Origin: Pseudomonadota bacterium
Lineage (GTDB): Bacteria; Pseudomonadota; Alphaproteobacteria; Rhizobiales; Xanthobacteraceae
NCBI GenBank assembly: GCA_023388935.1
Contig: JAEWFG010000008.1
Location: 49,822 to 113,821, forward strand
DNA: 64,000 bases
Reading direction: 5' to 3'
The notes under the pieces: model-generated
Database searches by the model: none
The model's input: only the letters and a program-made list of their open reading frames with translations
What the model was told of the DNA's origin: nothing
Translations under genes and position numbers: made by a program
Shown: piece after piece, positions 17,608 through 27,130 of the stretch
Position numbering within the stretch: the first letter of the stretch is position 1
How the letters are laid out: each line of letters opens with the position of its first letter

Positions 17608-18390
17608 TCAGCGCTGCGTCAGGAAGCCGACCACCGCGTCGGTGAACGCGTGCGGCTGCTCGACGTTGGAAATGTGGGCGGCGTCAATGATGGTCATGCT
17701 GGCGCCGGGGATTTTCGAGCGGATCAGCTCACCGGCCGAGATCGGCGTCGCCATGTCGTGGCGGCCGGCGATCACCAATGTCGGGCTCTTGATCTTCGGC
17801 AGCAGCTCGCGCTGGTCGAGCGTCGAGAGCGCCCCGCAGCAGGCGAGATAGCCTTCGACAGGGCTGGCGAGCAGCATCGATTTCATCCTGGCGGTGATCT
17901 CCGGCTCGCGCTCGCGGAAATCCTGTGTCAGCCAGCCGGCGACCACGGCATCCGCGACCGCGGCGATGCCGCCCTTCTTCACCGCATCGATGCGTTCCAG
18001 CCACTTGGTCGGCTCGGCATAGTAACAGGAGGTGTTGGCGAGGATGAGCTTGCCGAAACGCTCCGGCGCATTCGCGCCCAGCCATTGCCCGACCATGCCG
18101 CCCATCGAAAGGCCGCACCAATGCACCTTCTCGATGTTGAGGTCGTCGAGGATCGCGAGCACGTCGCGGCCGAAGCGCTCCATCGTATAAGGGGCGGGCG
18201 GCACGCTCGACTTGCCGTGGCCGCGGCGGTCGTAGCGGATGACGCGGAACACCTGCGTCAGCGCCTTCATCTGAGGCTCCCACATCTGCAGCGTGCAGCC
18301 GAGCGAGTTGGAGAGCATCAGTGTCGGCCCGCCGTCGCGGCCTTCGACGGAGACGTTGAGCAGGCAGCCGTCGGCATCGATCATGGGCAT
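17608..18390 (-). CDS. pcaD: 3-oxoadipate enol-lactonase
   Basis: A 260-residue alpha/beta hydrolase. PcaD hydrolyses 3-oxoadipate enol-lactone to 3-oxoadipate. The nucleophile elbow is GLSMGGM, the oxyanion region is LSNSLGCTLQMW, and the catalytic His is in DAAHISNVEQP near the C-terminus. It sits 14 bases after pcaB and upstream of pcaC, which supports the pca assignment over a generic hydrolase. Confidence 0.93.
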   Translation of the reverse strand: MPMIDADGCLLNVSVEGRDGGPTLMLSNSLGCTLQMWEPQMKALTQVFRVIRYDRRGHGKSSVPPAPYTMERFGRDVLAILDDLNIEKVHWCGLSMGGMVGQWLGANAPERFGKLILANTSCYYAEPTKWLERIDAVKKGGIAAVADAVVAGWLTQDFREREPEITARMKSMLLASPVEGYLACCGALSTLDQRELLPKIKSPTLVIAGRHDMATPISAGELIRSKIPGASMTIIDAAHISNVEQPHAFTDAVVGFLTQR

Positions 18391-18404
18391 GCGGTGTCTC
18401 CGTT

Positions 18405-19760
18405 CTATTCGCGGTCGAGGCTGTCGAGCAGGCGGTCGATCAGGGCTTGGGAAGCCCCTTGATAGGCCATCGGCTCGAACAATGCCGCAATTTTTTCAGG
18501 CGGCAGATGCGCGGTGACCTGCGAATCGGCTGCGAGAACCTCGCGCAGATGTTGTTTCCCGGCGACCGCGCGCTTGCTCGCGGCCTCGATGAGATGATGC
18601 GCATCGCTCTTGCCGATCTTCTCGGCCAGCGCAAAGGTGGCGGCTTCCGCCATGATCAGGCCGTGCGTCGCATCGAGATTGCTGCGCATGCGCGCCGCGT
18701 CGACGTCCAGGCCCTCCGCGATGTCGACGATGGCGGCAAGCGCGCCCGAGGTGACCAGCAGCAATTGCGGCAGCGTCGGCCATTCCGCATGCCAGGGCCC
18801 GGCGCTGCGCTCATGGTCCTGCACCTGCGCGGCCAGAATCGTTGCGGCGAGCTGCGGGGCCATGGTCGCGGCACCCAGCGCGCTTGCGGCGGCGACCGGG
18901 TTGCGCTTGTGCGGCATGGTCGAGGAGCCGCCGCGGCCTTCGCCGGCAGGCTCGAACGCTTCGGCGACATCGGTCTGCATCATCAGCGAGACGTCACGCG
19001 CGATCTTGCCGCAGCTTCCGGCAAGAATCGCGAACGCCGACGCGGCCTCCGCGATGCGGTCGCGATGGGTGTGCCAGGGTGCTTCCGGCAATTGCAGATT
19101 CAACTCCTGCGCGAGCCGTTCGGCGACCGCGAGCCCCTTGTCGCCGAGCGCGGCGAGCGTGCCGGCCGCGCCACCGAATTGCAGCGCGAGGCCCTCGCGG
19201 CGCAGCCGCCGCAGGCGGCAGCGGGCGCGGGCAAGGCTTGCAGCATATTCGGCGGCCTTGAGCCCGAACGGCATCGGCAGCGCGTGCTGCAGCCAGGTCC
19301 GCGCCACCATCGCGGTGTTGCGATGGGCGCGCGCTAGCGCGGCAAAGCCCTTGATGGCGCGGCTGAGGTCGGCATCCAGCGCATCGATGCCGGCGCGAAG
19401 CGTCAGCATGGTCGCCGTGTCGATGACGTCCTGGCTGGTCGCGCCCCAATGCACGTAGCGGGCGGCATCTGTGTCGGCCTTCGCGACATTGGCGGTCAGC
19501 GCCTTGACCAGCGGAATCGCGAGATTGCCGGATCGCGTTGCGGCCTCGGCCAGAGCGACCATGTCGAAGGAGTCGGCCCGGCAGGCGGCTCCGATCGGCC
19601 CCGCCGCGGCCTCGGGAATCACACCCGTGGCGGCCTCGGCCCGTGCCAAAGCGGCCTCGAAATCGAGCATGTTCTGCAGGGTCGACCGGTCGTCGCAGAC
19701 GGCGCGCATGGCCGCGCTCGACAGCATCGGCGCGAGCAGGGGGGAGAGGGCTGTGCTCAT
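18405..19760 (-). CDS. pcaB: 3-carboxy-cis,cis-muconate cycloisomerase
   Basis: A 451-residue member of the fumarase/aspartase superfamily with signature GSSTMPHKRNPV and the conserved HWGATSQDVIDTAT segment. PcaB cyclises 3-carboxymuconate to 4-carboxymuconolactone. The ATG at 19760 is preferred to a TTG three codons upstream. The order pcaB-pcaD-pcaC on one strand is seen; the dioxygenase genes pcaGH and a PcaQ-type regulator are not in the window. Confidence 0.94.
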   Translation of the reverse strand: MSTALSPLLAPMLSSAAMRAVCDDRSTLQNMLDFEAALARAEAATGVIPEAAAGPIGAACRADSFDMVALAEAATRSGNLAIPLVKALTANVAKADTDAARYVHWGATSQDVIDTATMLTLRAGIDALDADLSRAIKGFAALARAHRNTAMVARTWLQHALPMPFGLKAAEYAASLARARCRLRRLRREGLALQFGGAAGTLAALGDKGLAVAERLAQELNLQLPEAPWHTHRDRIAEAASAFAILAGSCGKIARDVSLMMQTDVAEAFEPAGEGRGGSSTMPHKRNPVAAASALGAATMAPQLAATILAAQVQDHERSAGPWHAEWPTLPQLLLVTSGALAAIVDIAEGLDVDAARMRSNLDATHGLIMAEAATFALAEKIGKSDAHHLIEAASKRAVAGKQHLREVLAADSQVTAHLPPEKIAALFEPMAYQGASQALIDRLLDSLDRE

Positions 19761-19956
19761 GTTGCGCAAGTCCCAAATAGCGACCTAACCATCATGGCCC
19801 CGCTCTGCCAATCCAGAACCGTCCGCGCAAGCTTTTTGCAGTTGCGAATATGCATTGCACGTGACCGGGCGCCACCCTTTTCTTTGTCGCCCCCGTGCGT
19901 TACTTGAACAGCATTATAATTGCGCGATCCAGGTTCGATATCCCGGGAGGCACCCC

Positions 19957-20403
19957 ATGGCCATGACGATGAACGGTGAAGTCCAGCTTGCGGCGCCGCG
20001 CGAGGCCGTGTGGGCCAAGCTCAACGATCCCGAGGTGCTAAAGGCCTGCATCCCCGGCTGCGAGGAGATGGAGAAGACCGACGACGGCGGCTTTCGCGCG
20101 ACCGCGAAAATGAAGGTCGGGCCGGTGTCGGCACGCTTCAAGGGCAAGGTCACGCTGAGCGATCTCGACCCGCCGAACGGCTACAAGATCTCTGGCGAAG
20201 GCGAGGGCGGGGTGGCCGGATTCGCCAAGGGCGGCGCTGCGGTCAGGCTCGCGGAGAAGGACGGCGGCACGCTTTTGTCCTACGACGTCGAGGCGCAGAT
20301 CGGCGGCAAGTTGGCGCAGCTCGGCCAGCGCCTGATCAACGGCGCCGCCAAGAAACTGGCCGACGAATTTTTCGCGAACTTCGCCAAGGTGGTACAGGGC
20401 TGA
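19957..20403 (+). CDS. coxG: CoxG-family SRPBCC protein
   Basis: A 148-residue START/SRPBCC-fold protein of the CO-dehydrogenase subunit G family. It has MAMTMNGEVQLAAPREAVWA, the segment LKACIPGCEEMEK and the C-terminal GQRLINGAAKKLADEFFANF. CoxG has been linked to membrane recruitment of Mo-hydroxylases. GGGAGG lies 6 bases before the ATG. It leads the cox-type gene group and is divergent from pcaB. Confidence 0.9.
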   Translation: MAMTMNGEVQLAAPREAVWAKLNDPEVLKACIPGCEEMEKTDDGGFRATAKMKVGPVSARFKGKVTLSDLDPPNGYKISGEGEGGVAGFAKGGAAVRLAEKDGGTLLSYDVEAQIGGKLAQLGQRLINGAAKKLADEFFANFAKVVQG

Positions 20404-20553
20404 AGGCCCGATACCTTTCGCATGGCGCCTTTCGGCATGGCTCCTTGCGTCCCGGGCGATGTTGCCCCCGGGCATATTGGCCCATATGATGGGTCGGAAT
20501 AATTATAAGAACCGCTTCGACGGGACCCGTTGGGGCGCTGATAGAGAGTGCTT

Positions 20554-21039
<486 letters not shown>

Positions 21040-21075
21040 CCCGACACGCGCGCATTCCGCGATCAGGACATTCAG

Positions 21076-21882
21076 ATGTACGAATTCAAATATCATCGCC
21101 CCGGGACCGTGCGACAGGCGGCCAATCTCCTGCTGAAGAACGAAGACGCCAAGGTGATCGCCGGCGGCCATACGCTGATTCCCGTCATGAAGCAGCGCCT
21201 CGCCAGCCCGCCGCATCTGGTCGACCTCTCCCACATCGAGGGGCTCGACACGATCGAGATGAAGGGCCGTTCGCTGGTGATCGGCGCGACCGCCAGGCAT
21301 GCCGAGGTCGCAAGCTCCGCGATCGTCGGCGAGGCGATTCCGGCACTCGCAAGCCTTGCGAGCCAGATCGGCGATCCCGCCGTACGCCATAAGGGCACGA
21401 TCGGCGGCTCGCTCGCCAACAACGATCCGACCGCGGACTATCCGGCTGCGGTGCTGGCGCTCGGTGCGACCATCGTCACCAACAAGCGCCGCCTCAAGGC
21501 CGAAGAGTATTTCCAGGGCCTGTTCACGACCGCGCTCGATGCCGATGAGATCATCACCAAGGTAATGTTCCCGCTGGCGAAGAAGGCGGCCTACGTCAAG
21601 TTCCGCAACCAGGCCTCGCGCTATGCACTGGTCGGCGTGTTCGTGGCACGGCGTCCGTCGGACGTCCGCGTCGCCATCACAGGCGCCGGCTCCGAAGGCG
21701 TGTTCCGCGTCACCGCGTTCGAGGAAGCTTTGAAGAAGCGCTTCTCCGCGAAGGCGCTGGACGGCATCGAGGTGCCGGCAGACGGCCTCAACAGCGACAT
21801 CCACGGCAGCGCCGAATACCGCGCGCACCTCATCGGGGTGCTGACGCGGCGCGCCGTCGAGGCCGCCAACGCCAAGGCGTGA
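21076..21882 (+). CDS. coxM: Molybdenum hydroxylase FAD-binding medium subunit
   Basis: A 268-residue FAD-binding subunit of the CoxM/XdhB type. It shows the FAD pyrophosphate motifs IAGGHTLIPVM (about residues 33-43) and HKGTIGGSLANNDP (about 105-118), plus the C-terminal CO_deh_flav_C segment. It takes electrons from CoxS. It lies 54 bases before the MoxR gene. The catalytic large subunit gene normally beside it is missing. Confidence 0.92.
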   Translation: MYEFKYHRPGTVRQAANLLLKNEDAKVIAGGHTLIPVMKQRLASPPHLVDLSHIEGLDTIEMKGRSLVIGATARHAEVASSAIVGEAIPALASLASQIGDPAVRHKGTIGGSLANNDPTADYPAAVLALGATIVTNKRRLKAEEYFQGLFTTALDADEIITKVMFPLAKKAAYVKFRNQASRYALVGVFVARRPSDVRVAITGAGSEGVFRVTAFEEALKKRFSAKALDGIEVPADGLNSDIHGSAEYRAHLIGVLTRRAVEAANAKA

Positions 21883-21936
21883 GGTGACTCACGCCTCGGC
21901 CCAACTTGTCCCCGGTGAGGGCGTAGCGAGACTTTC

Positions 21937-22842
21937 ATGACTTCAGCGTCCCTGCCGGCATCGGTCGATGCGATGCTCGAACTCCTGACGTCGCGCGGCT
22001 ACCTCGCGGAGCGGTCGCTGGCGACGGTGGCCTATCTGTCGCTGCGCATGGGCCGGCCGCTGTTTCTCGAAGGCGAAGCCGGCGTCGGCAAGACCGAGAT
22101 CGCAAAGGTGCTGGCGGCGGCGCTCGGACGGAAGCTGATCCGCCTGCAGTGCTATGAGGGCCTCGACGTTTCCTCTGCGGTCTATGAGTGGAACAGCGCC
22201 GCGCAGATGATTGCGATCCGGATGGCGGAAGCCGCCGGTGACACCGATCGCGAGCAGCTCTCGAGCGACATCTTCGCCGACCGCTACATGATCAAGCGGC
22301 CGCTGCTCCAGGCGCTGGAGCCCGACGTCGCCGGCCCGCCGGTGCTGCTGATCGACGAACTCGACCGCGCCGACGAGGCGTTCGAGGCTTACCTGCTCGA
22401 GATCCTCAGCGACTTCCAGGTCACGATCCCCGAATTCGGCACCGTGAAGGCGCCGAACCCGCCGATCGTGATCATCACCTCCAACCGCACCCGCGAGATT
22501 CACGACGCGCTGAAACGGCGCTGTCTCTATCACTGGGTCGACTATCCCGCCGCCGACCGCGAGCTCGCGATCGTCAAGACGCGCGTGCCCGGCATCTCCG
22601 CAAAGCTGTCGCAGCAGGTCGTTCGCTTCGTCCAGGCGCTGCGCGACCAGGACTTCTACAAGTCGCCGGGCGTCGCCGAGACCATCGACTGGGCCACCGC
22701 GCTGTCGGAGCTAGACGCCCGCTCGCTGACCCCGCAAGTGGTCGGCGACACGCTGGGCGCGCTGCTCAAATATCAGGATGACATCACCCGGATGCAGGGC
22801 GACACCCTGCAGAAGGTGTTGAAGGAAGCGACGAGCGATTAG
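21937..22842 (+). CDS. coxD: MoxR-type AAA+ ATPase (CoxD-like)
   Basis: A 301-residue AAA+ protein with Walker A GEAGVGKTE, Walker B VLLIDELDRADEAFE and sensor IITSNRTREIHDALKRRC. CoxD-type MoxR ATPases, with the VWA protein CoxE, assist maturation of the Cu-Mo or Mo active site of CO-dehydrogenase-like enzymes. It is followed by a 103-base palindromic repeat and then coxE. Confidence 0.9.
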   Translation: MTSASLPASVDAMLELLTSRGYLAERSLATVAYLSLRMGRPLFLEGEAGVGKTEIAKVLAAALGRKLIRLQCYEGLDVSSAVYEWNSAAQMIAIRMAEAAGDTDREQLSSDIFADRYMIKRPLLQALEPDVAGPPVLLIDELDRADEAFEAYLLEILSDFQVTIPEFGTVKAPNPPIVIITSNRTREIHDALKRRCLYHWVDYPAADRELAIVKTRVPGISAKLSQQVVRFVQALRDQDFYKSPGVAETIDWATALSELDARSLTPQVVGDTLGALLKYQDDITRMQGDTLQKVLKEATSD

Positions 22843-22845
22843 CTT

Positions 22846-22948
22846 GTCATTCCGGGGCGCGCGAAGCGCGAACCCGGAATCCATCGGGCCGCAGAGTTAG
22901 TGGATGAATGGATTCCGGGCTCGCGACTTCGTCGCGCCCCGGAATGAC
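22846..22948. repeat. Paired palindromic repeat, gene-less relative of the GIY-YIG element
   Basis: Two hairpin-forming arms in inverted orientation, 22846-22884 and 22908-22948, each starting or ending with GTCATTCCGGGGCGCG-type sequence and an internal CCCGGAATCCAT, flank a 23-base spacer. The arms match the ends of the GIY-YIG unit at 62700-63116. It begins 4 bases after the MoxR stop and separates it from coxE. Confidence 0.85.
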
Positions 22949-22966
22949 GGCAGAGAGTGCTGAAAC

Positions 22967-24169
22967 ATGGCCATCAACCACCTGGCGCCTGACAAGACCG
23001 AGCAGTTCGCCGACAACATCGTCGGCTTTGCCCGCGCGCTGCGTGCGGCGGGCATGCCGGTGGGGCCGGGCGCGGTCATCGATGCCATGAATGCGCTCCA
23101 GGTGATCGACATCGGCAACCGTGCCGACGTTTTCACCACGCTGGAGGCGATCTTCGTCAAGCGCCACGAGCATGCGCTGATCTTCAAGCAGGCCTTCAAC
23201 CTGTTCTTCCGCGCCTCAGAAGAGTGGAAGCACATGCTGGATTCGGTGCCGCTGCCCGACCAGGCCAAGAAGAAGCCCCAGGCCGGCTCACGCCGCGTGC
23301 AGGAGGCGATGTCGCAGCCGCGGATGACGGAGACACCGCAGCACCAGGAGCAGGATCTGCGCCTGTCGGTCTCCGACAAGGAAATCCTTCAGAAGAAGGA
23401 TTTTGCGCAGATGAGCGCGGCGGAGATCACCGAGGCGCTCCGCGCCGTCGAGCGGATGCGCCTGCCGCAAGCCGAGCTTCTGACGCGCCGGCATCGGCCC
23501 GATCCCCGCGGCCTGCGTCTCGATCTGCGCCGCACGCTGCGCGCATCCTTGCGCACCGGCGGCGACATCATCGACATCCATCGCCTCGGGCGGATCGAGA
23601 AGCCGGCGCCGATCGTCACGCTGCTCGATATCTCGGGCTCGATGAGCGAGTATACTCGCCTGTTCCTGCATTTCCTCCACGCCATCACCGACGCGCGCAA
23701 GCGCGTCTCGGTGTTCCTGTTCGGCACCCGCCTCACCAACGTCACCCGCGCGCTGCGCCAGCGCGATCCCGATGAGGCGCTGGCGAGCTGCTCGGCCTCG
23801 GTGGAGGACTGGGCCGGCGGCACCCGTATTGCGACCTCGCTGCACAACTTCAACAAATTGTGGGCGCGGCGCGTGCTGAGCCAGGGCGCCATCGTCCTGC
23901 TGATCTCCGACGGGCTGGAGCGGGAGGCCGATTCCAAGCTCGCCTTCGAGATGGACCGGCTGCACCGCTCCTGCCGACGGCTGATCTGGCTCAACCCGCT
24001 GCTGCGCTTCGGAGGCTTCGAGGCCAAGGCGCAGGGCATCAAAATGATGCTCCCGCATGTTGACGAATTCCGCCCGGTGCATAATTTGAGTTCGATCCAG
24101 GAGCTGATCACTACGCTCTCCCGGCCGCTGCCGCCGCATCACCGCAGCCTGATCCGCTCCGCAGCCTGA
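22967..24169 (+). CDS. coxE: VWA-domain protein CoxE
   Basis: A 400-residue cytosolic von Willebrand A protein. The MIDAS motif is DISGSMSEY (D-x-S-x-S), and a second metal-loop threonine falls in GGTRIATSL. CoxE partners the MoxR ATPase CoxD in active-site maturation. The basic linker between about 85 and 190 is usual for the family. It is followed after 10 bases by the XdhC genes. Confidence 0.9.
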   Translation: MAINHLAPDKTEQFADNIVGFARALRAAGMPVGPGAVIDAMNALQVIDIGNRADVFTTLEAIFVKRHEHALIFKQAFNLFFRASEEWKHMLDSVPLPDQAKKKPQAGSRRVQEAMSQPRMTETPQHQEQDLRLSVSDKEILQKKDFAQMSAAEITEALRAVERMRLPQAELLTRRHRPDPRGLRLDLRRTLRASLRTGGDIIDIHRLGRIEKPAPIVTLLDISGSMSEYTRLFLHFLHAITDARKRVSVFLFGTRLTNVTRALRQRDPDEALASCSASVEDWAGGTRIATSLHNFNKLWARRVLSQGAIVLLISDGLEREADSKLAFEMDRLHRSCRRLIWLNPLLRFGGFEAKAQGIKMMLPHVDEFRPVHNLSSIQELITTLSRPLPPHHRSLIRSAA

Positions 24170-24179
24170 GAGGTCAACC

Positions 24180-24503
24180 ATGCTCGATCGCGACGAGGAT
24201 ATTCTGAAGGCGGCGGAGGACTGGCAGAAGGCCGGCCGTGGCGTCGCGCTCGCAACCGTCGTGGAGACCTGGGGTTCGGCGCCGCGCCCGGCGGGCTCGA
24301 GCCTCGTCATCAACGACGAGGGGACGTTCCTGGGCTCCGTCTCCGGCGGCTGCGTCGAAGGCGCCGTGGTCACCGAGGCCATGGATGTGATCCAGAGCGG
24401 TAAACCCAGGATGCTGGAATTCGGCGTGGCCGACGAGACCGCCTGGAATGTCGGGCTGTCCTGCGGCGGCACCATCCGCGTTTTCGTCGAGAAGGTCGGT
24501 TAG
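24180..24503 (+). CDS. XdhC N-terminal domain protein
   Basis: A 107-residue protein equal to the N-terminal half of XdhC. It has the segments VALATVVETWGSAPRPAGSSLVIN and SVSGGCVEGAVV and ends in VGLSCGGTIRVFVE. XdhC proteins bind molybdenum cofactor, deliver it to Mo-hydroxylases and support its sulfuration. Here the N- and C-terminal halves are separate adjacent genes (2-base gap). Confidence 0.9.
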   Translation: MLDRDEDILKAAEDWQKAGRGVALATVVETWGSAPRPAGSSLVINDEGTFLGSVSGGCVEGAVVTEAMDVIQSGKPRMLEFGVADETAWNVGLSCGGTIRVFVEKVG

Positions 24504-24505
24504 CC

Positions 24506-25207
24506 GTGAAGCTCGCGATTTTGCACGAACTCAATGCCGAGCGCGCCGCGCGCCGGCCGGTGATCCTGGTGACGGACACCGAAAGCGGCGAGCAGCGCCT
24601 GGTGAAGGCGAAGGATTTCGCCAAGGATCCGCTGCGCGCCGAGCTGGACAAACAGCTTCGCATGGGCAAGAGCGGCAATGTCGAGGTCGGCGGCAAGAAG
24701 CTCTTCCTCAACGTCTACGCGCCGACGGCAAAACTCGTCATCGTCGGCGCGGTCCATATCAGCCAGGCGCTGGCGCCGCTGGCGCGCTCGCTCGGTTACG
24801 ACGTCACCGTCGTCGATCCGCGCACCGCTTTTGCAAGCCCCGAGCGCTTCCCCGACATTCCGCTGGTCGCCGAATGGCCCGACACGGCGCTGCCGCCGCT
24901 CAACGTCGATGCCTACACGGCTTTCGTCGCGGTGACGCACGATCCCAAGATCGATGACCCTGCGCTGCTGCACGCCTTCGAACGCAACTGCTTCTATATC
25001 GGCGCGCTCGGCTCGCGGAAGACGCACGCCAAGCGCGGAGACCGGCTGCGGGCGCAGGGCGCGAAGGAAAGCGACATCGCGCGCATCCACGCGCCGATCG
25101 GGCTTGCGATCGGCGCGGTCTCGCCGTCGGAGATCGCGGTGGCGATCATGGCCGAGATCACGGCGGTGCTCCGCCTGCCTCCAAAAGAAAAAGAAGAAGC
25201 GGCATGA
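24506..25207 (+). CDS. XdhC C-terminal Rossmann-domain protein (CoxI/CoxF type)
   Basis: A 233-residue protein that starts with a GTG. Its first 75 residues resemble the C-terminal part of an XdhC N-domain. From about residue 77 it is the XdhC Rossmann domain: LVIVGAVHISQALAPLARSLGYDVTVVDPR, then FYIGALGSRKTHAKR and HAPIGLAIGAVSPSEIAVAI. With the preceding gene it reconstitutes an XdhC-like Mo-cofactor chaperone. Its last 4 bases overlap the next gene. Confidence 0.9.
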   Translation: MKLAILHELNAERAARRPVILVTDTESGEQRLVKAKDFAKDPLRAELDKQLRMGKSGNVEVGGKKLFLNVYAPTAKLVIVGAVHISQALAPLARSLGYDVTVVDPRTAFASPERFPDIPLVAEWPDTALPPLNVDAYTAFVAVTHDPKIDDPALLHAFERNCFYIGALGSRKTHAKRGDRLRAQGAKESDIARIHAPIGLAIGAVSPSEIAVAIMAEITAVLRLPPKEKEEAA

Positions 25208-26808
25208 AGTTTGGCCCGGCGAGCCCCAGGGATGCGATCGGCGGGGTGACCGTCCACACCCTGCGCCAGGGACCGCTGGTGCTGAAGAAAGGCACGACCA
25301 TTGGCCCGGCCGAGGTCGAGGCACTGACGCGCGCCGGTATCAAGGACATCGTGGTGGTGCGCATGGAGGAGGGCGACGTCTCCGAGGACGTTGCGGCCGC
25401 CAGCATCGCGCTCGCCGTCGGCGGCGAGGGCATCCATGTCGAGCGCTCCTTCACCGGCCGCGCCAATCTGTTCGCTGCACGCCCGGGCGTGCTGGTGATC
25501 GACCGCGCCGCGGTCGACCGCATCAACAATATCGACGAAGCCATCACCTTTGCGACGCTCACCGCCTTCAAGCCGGTGGTCGAGGGCGAGATGGTCGGCA
25601 CCGTCAAGATCATCCCGTTCGGCGTCGAAGGAAATTTGCGCGATGCCGCGGTGAAGGCGGCCGGCCGCGACGTGCTGAAGATCGCGCCCTACGTCATCAA
25701 GCGCGTCGGCGTGGTCTCGACGCTGCTGCCGGGCCTGTCCTCCAAAGTGATCGACAAGACTCTGCGGGTCACGGCCGAGCGGCTCGCGCCGGCCGGGGCC
25801 AGCATCATTGCGGAGCGACGGGTTCAGCACGACGAACGCGCACTCTCGGCTGCGATCAGGGAACTGCTCGCGCTCGGCGCCGAGCTCGTGATCGTGTTCG
25901 GGGCGTCTGCGATCGCCGACCGCCGTGACGTGATCCCGGCGGCCGTCACGGGGATCGGCGGCGAGATCGAGCATTTCGGCATGCCGGTTGATCCCGGCAA
26001 CCTGCTTCTGATCGCCCGTGCCGGCGGCGTACCGGTGCTGGGCGCGCCGGGCTGCGCGCGTTCGCCGGTCGAGAATGGCTTTGACTGGGTGCTGATGCGG
26101 CTCCTCGCCGGCATCAAGGTGACCCGTTCCGAGCTGATGGGCATGGGCGTCGGTGGGCTCCTCATGGAGATCGTCACGCGGCCGCAGCCGCGCGCTCAGC
26201 CCGAGACCGAAGGCAACAGCCAGGTCGCGGCCATCGTGCTCGCGGCGGGGCGCTCGACACGGATGGGCGGGCCGAACAAGCTGCTCGCCGAACTCGACGG
26301 CAAGAAGCTGGTGCGCCTCGCGACCGAGCAGGCGCTCGCTTCGAAGGCATCCGAGGTGATCGTCGTCACCGGTCATCAGGCCGAGCTGGTCGAGCAGGCG
26401 CTGCAAGGATTGAAGATGAGGTTCGTCCGTAACCCGGATTTCGCCGGCGGCATCGCAAGCTCGGTCAAGGCTGGTATCGCGGCGGTGCCGGAAAGCTGCG
26501 ACGGCGCATTGGTCTGCCTCGGCGACATGCCGCTGATCGATGCCGGCCTGATCGACCGTCTCATCGACGGCTTTGCGCCCGACCGCGGCAATCTCATCGT
26601 CGTTCCGGTCAGCGAAGGCCGTCGCGGCAATCCCGTGTTGTGGTCGCGCCGCTTCTTCAGGGAATTGATGACACTCGACGGCGACATCGGTGCGCGGCAC
26701 CTGATCGCCAAGCACGCCGAGGCGGTCGCAGAAGTGCCGGTCGACGGCGAGAGCGCCTTCCTCGACATCGACACGCCGCAGGCGCTGGAAGCCGCAAGAC
26801 GCGGATGA
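25204..26808 (+). CDS. Molybdopterin-binding domain fused to MobA/MocA-like nucleotidyltransferase
   Basis: A 534-residue fusion. Residues 1-335 are a MoeA/MogA-like molybdopterin-binding module, with LGAELVIVFGASAIADRRDVIP as the pterin-binding stretch. Residues 340-534 are a nucleotidyltransferase with VLAAGRSTRMGGPNKLL, CLGDMPLI and SVKAGIAAVP, as in MocA molybdopterin cytidylyltransferase. Its likely job is to make the MCD form of the cofactor used by xanthine-oxidase-family enzymes, matching the coxSM genes upstream. It overlaps CoxI by ATGA. Confidence 0.9.
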   Translation: MKFGPASPRDAIGGVTVHTLRQGPLVLKKGTTIGPAEVEALTRAGIKDIVVVRMEEGDVSEDVAAASIALAVGGEGIHVERSFTGRANLFAARPGVLVIDRAAVDRINNIDEAITFATLTAFKPVVEGEMVGTVKIIPFGVEGNLRDAAVKAAGRDVLKIAPYVIKRVGVVSTLLPGLSSKVIDKTLRVTAERLAPAGASIIAERRVQHDERALSAAIRELLALGAELVIVFGASAIADRRDVIPAAVTGIGGEIEHFGMPVDPGNLLLIARAGGVPVLGAPGCARSPVENGFDWVLMRLLAGIKVTRSELMGMGVGGLLMEIVTRPQPRAQPETEGNSQVAAIVLAAGRSTRMGGPNKLLAELDGKKLVRLATEQALASKASEVIVVTGHQAELVEQALQGLKMRFVRNPDFAGGIASSVKAGIAAVPESCDGALVCLGDMPLIDAGLIDRLIDGFAPDRGNLIVVPVSEGRRGNPVLWSRRFFRELMTLDGDIGARHLIAKHAEAVAEVPVDGESAFLDIDTPQALEAARRG

Positions 26809-26814
26809 CGCTGC

Positions 26815-26905
26815 CGTAGGGTGGGTTAGCCGAAGGCGTAACCCACCACTTCGGCTTCCGCGGTGAGACACCTTGGTGAATTACGCTTCGCTAATCCACC
26901 CTACG
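26815..26905. repeat. Palindromic intergenic repeat (GTAGGGTGGG type)
   Basis: A 91-base inverted repeat. The outer arms are CGTAGGGTGGGTTAGC and GCTAATCCACCCTACG, the inner arms GAAGGCGTAACCCACC and GGTGAATTACGCTTC. It starts 6 bases after the stop of the molybdopterin gene and may act as a transcript end. Confidence 0.8.
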
Positions 26906-26917
26906 AAGCTCTCAAAC

Positions 26918-27020
26918 CCTCATGGTGAGGAGGCGCGAAGCGCCGTCTCGAACCATGAAGGCCCGGATCGCGCGCGGCCATCCTTCGAGACGACCGCTGC
27001 GCGGTCTCCTCAGGATGAGG
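26918..27020. repeat. Palindromic intergenic repeat (CTCATnnTGAGGAG type)
   Basis: A 103-base inverted repeat. The arms CCTCATGGTGAGGAG...GCGCCGTCTCGAACCATGA and TCCTTCGAGACG...CTCCTCAGGATGAGG each form their own small hairpin. The same family occurs at 31251-31349 inside the exporter lipoprotein reading frame. Confidence 0.8.
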
Positions 27021-27130
27021 TCCGAGCCTGCTGCCGCTTCCCGATCGCCCGATTTCAACCACCCGTTCACCATCTGGAAACGACCGCTGCCTACAGTCGC
27101 CGCCGCCTGCCTTGGGGGAGGGGAATTTCC

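Noticed and set aside
22846..22948. Paired inverted repeats considered as a CRISPR-like or attachment site
   Set aside because: Only two arms in inverted orientation, no regularly spaced direct repeats and no cas or integrase genes.
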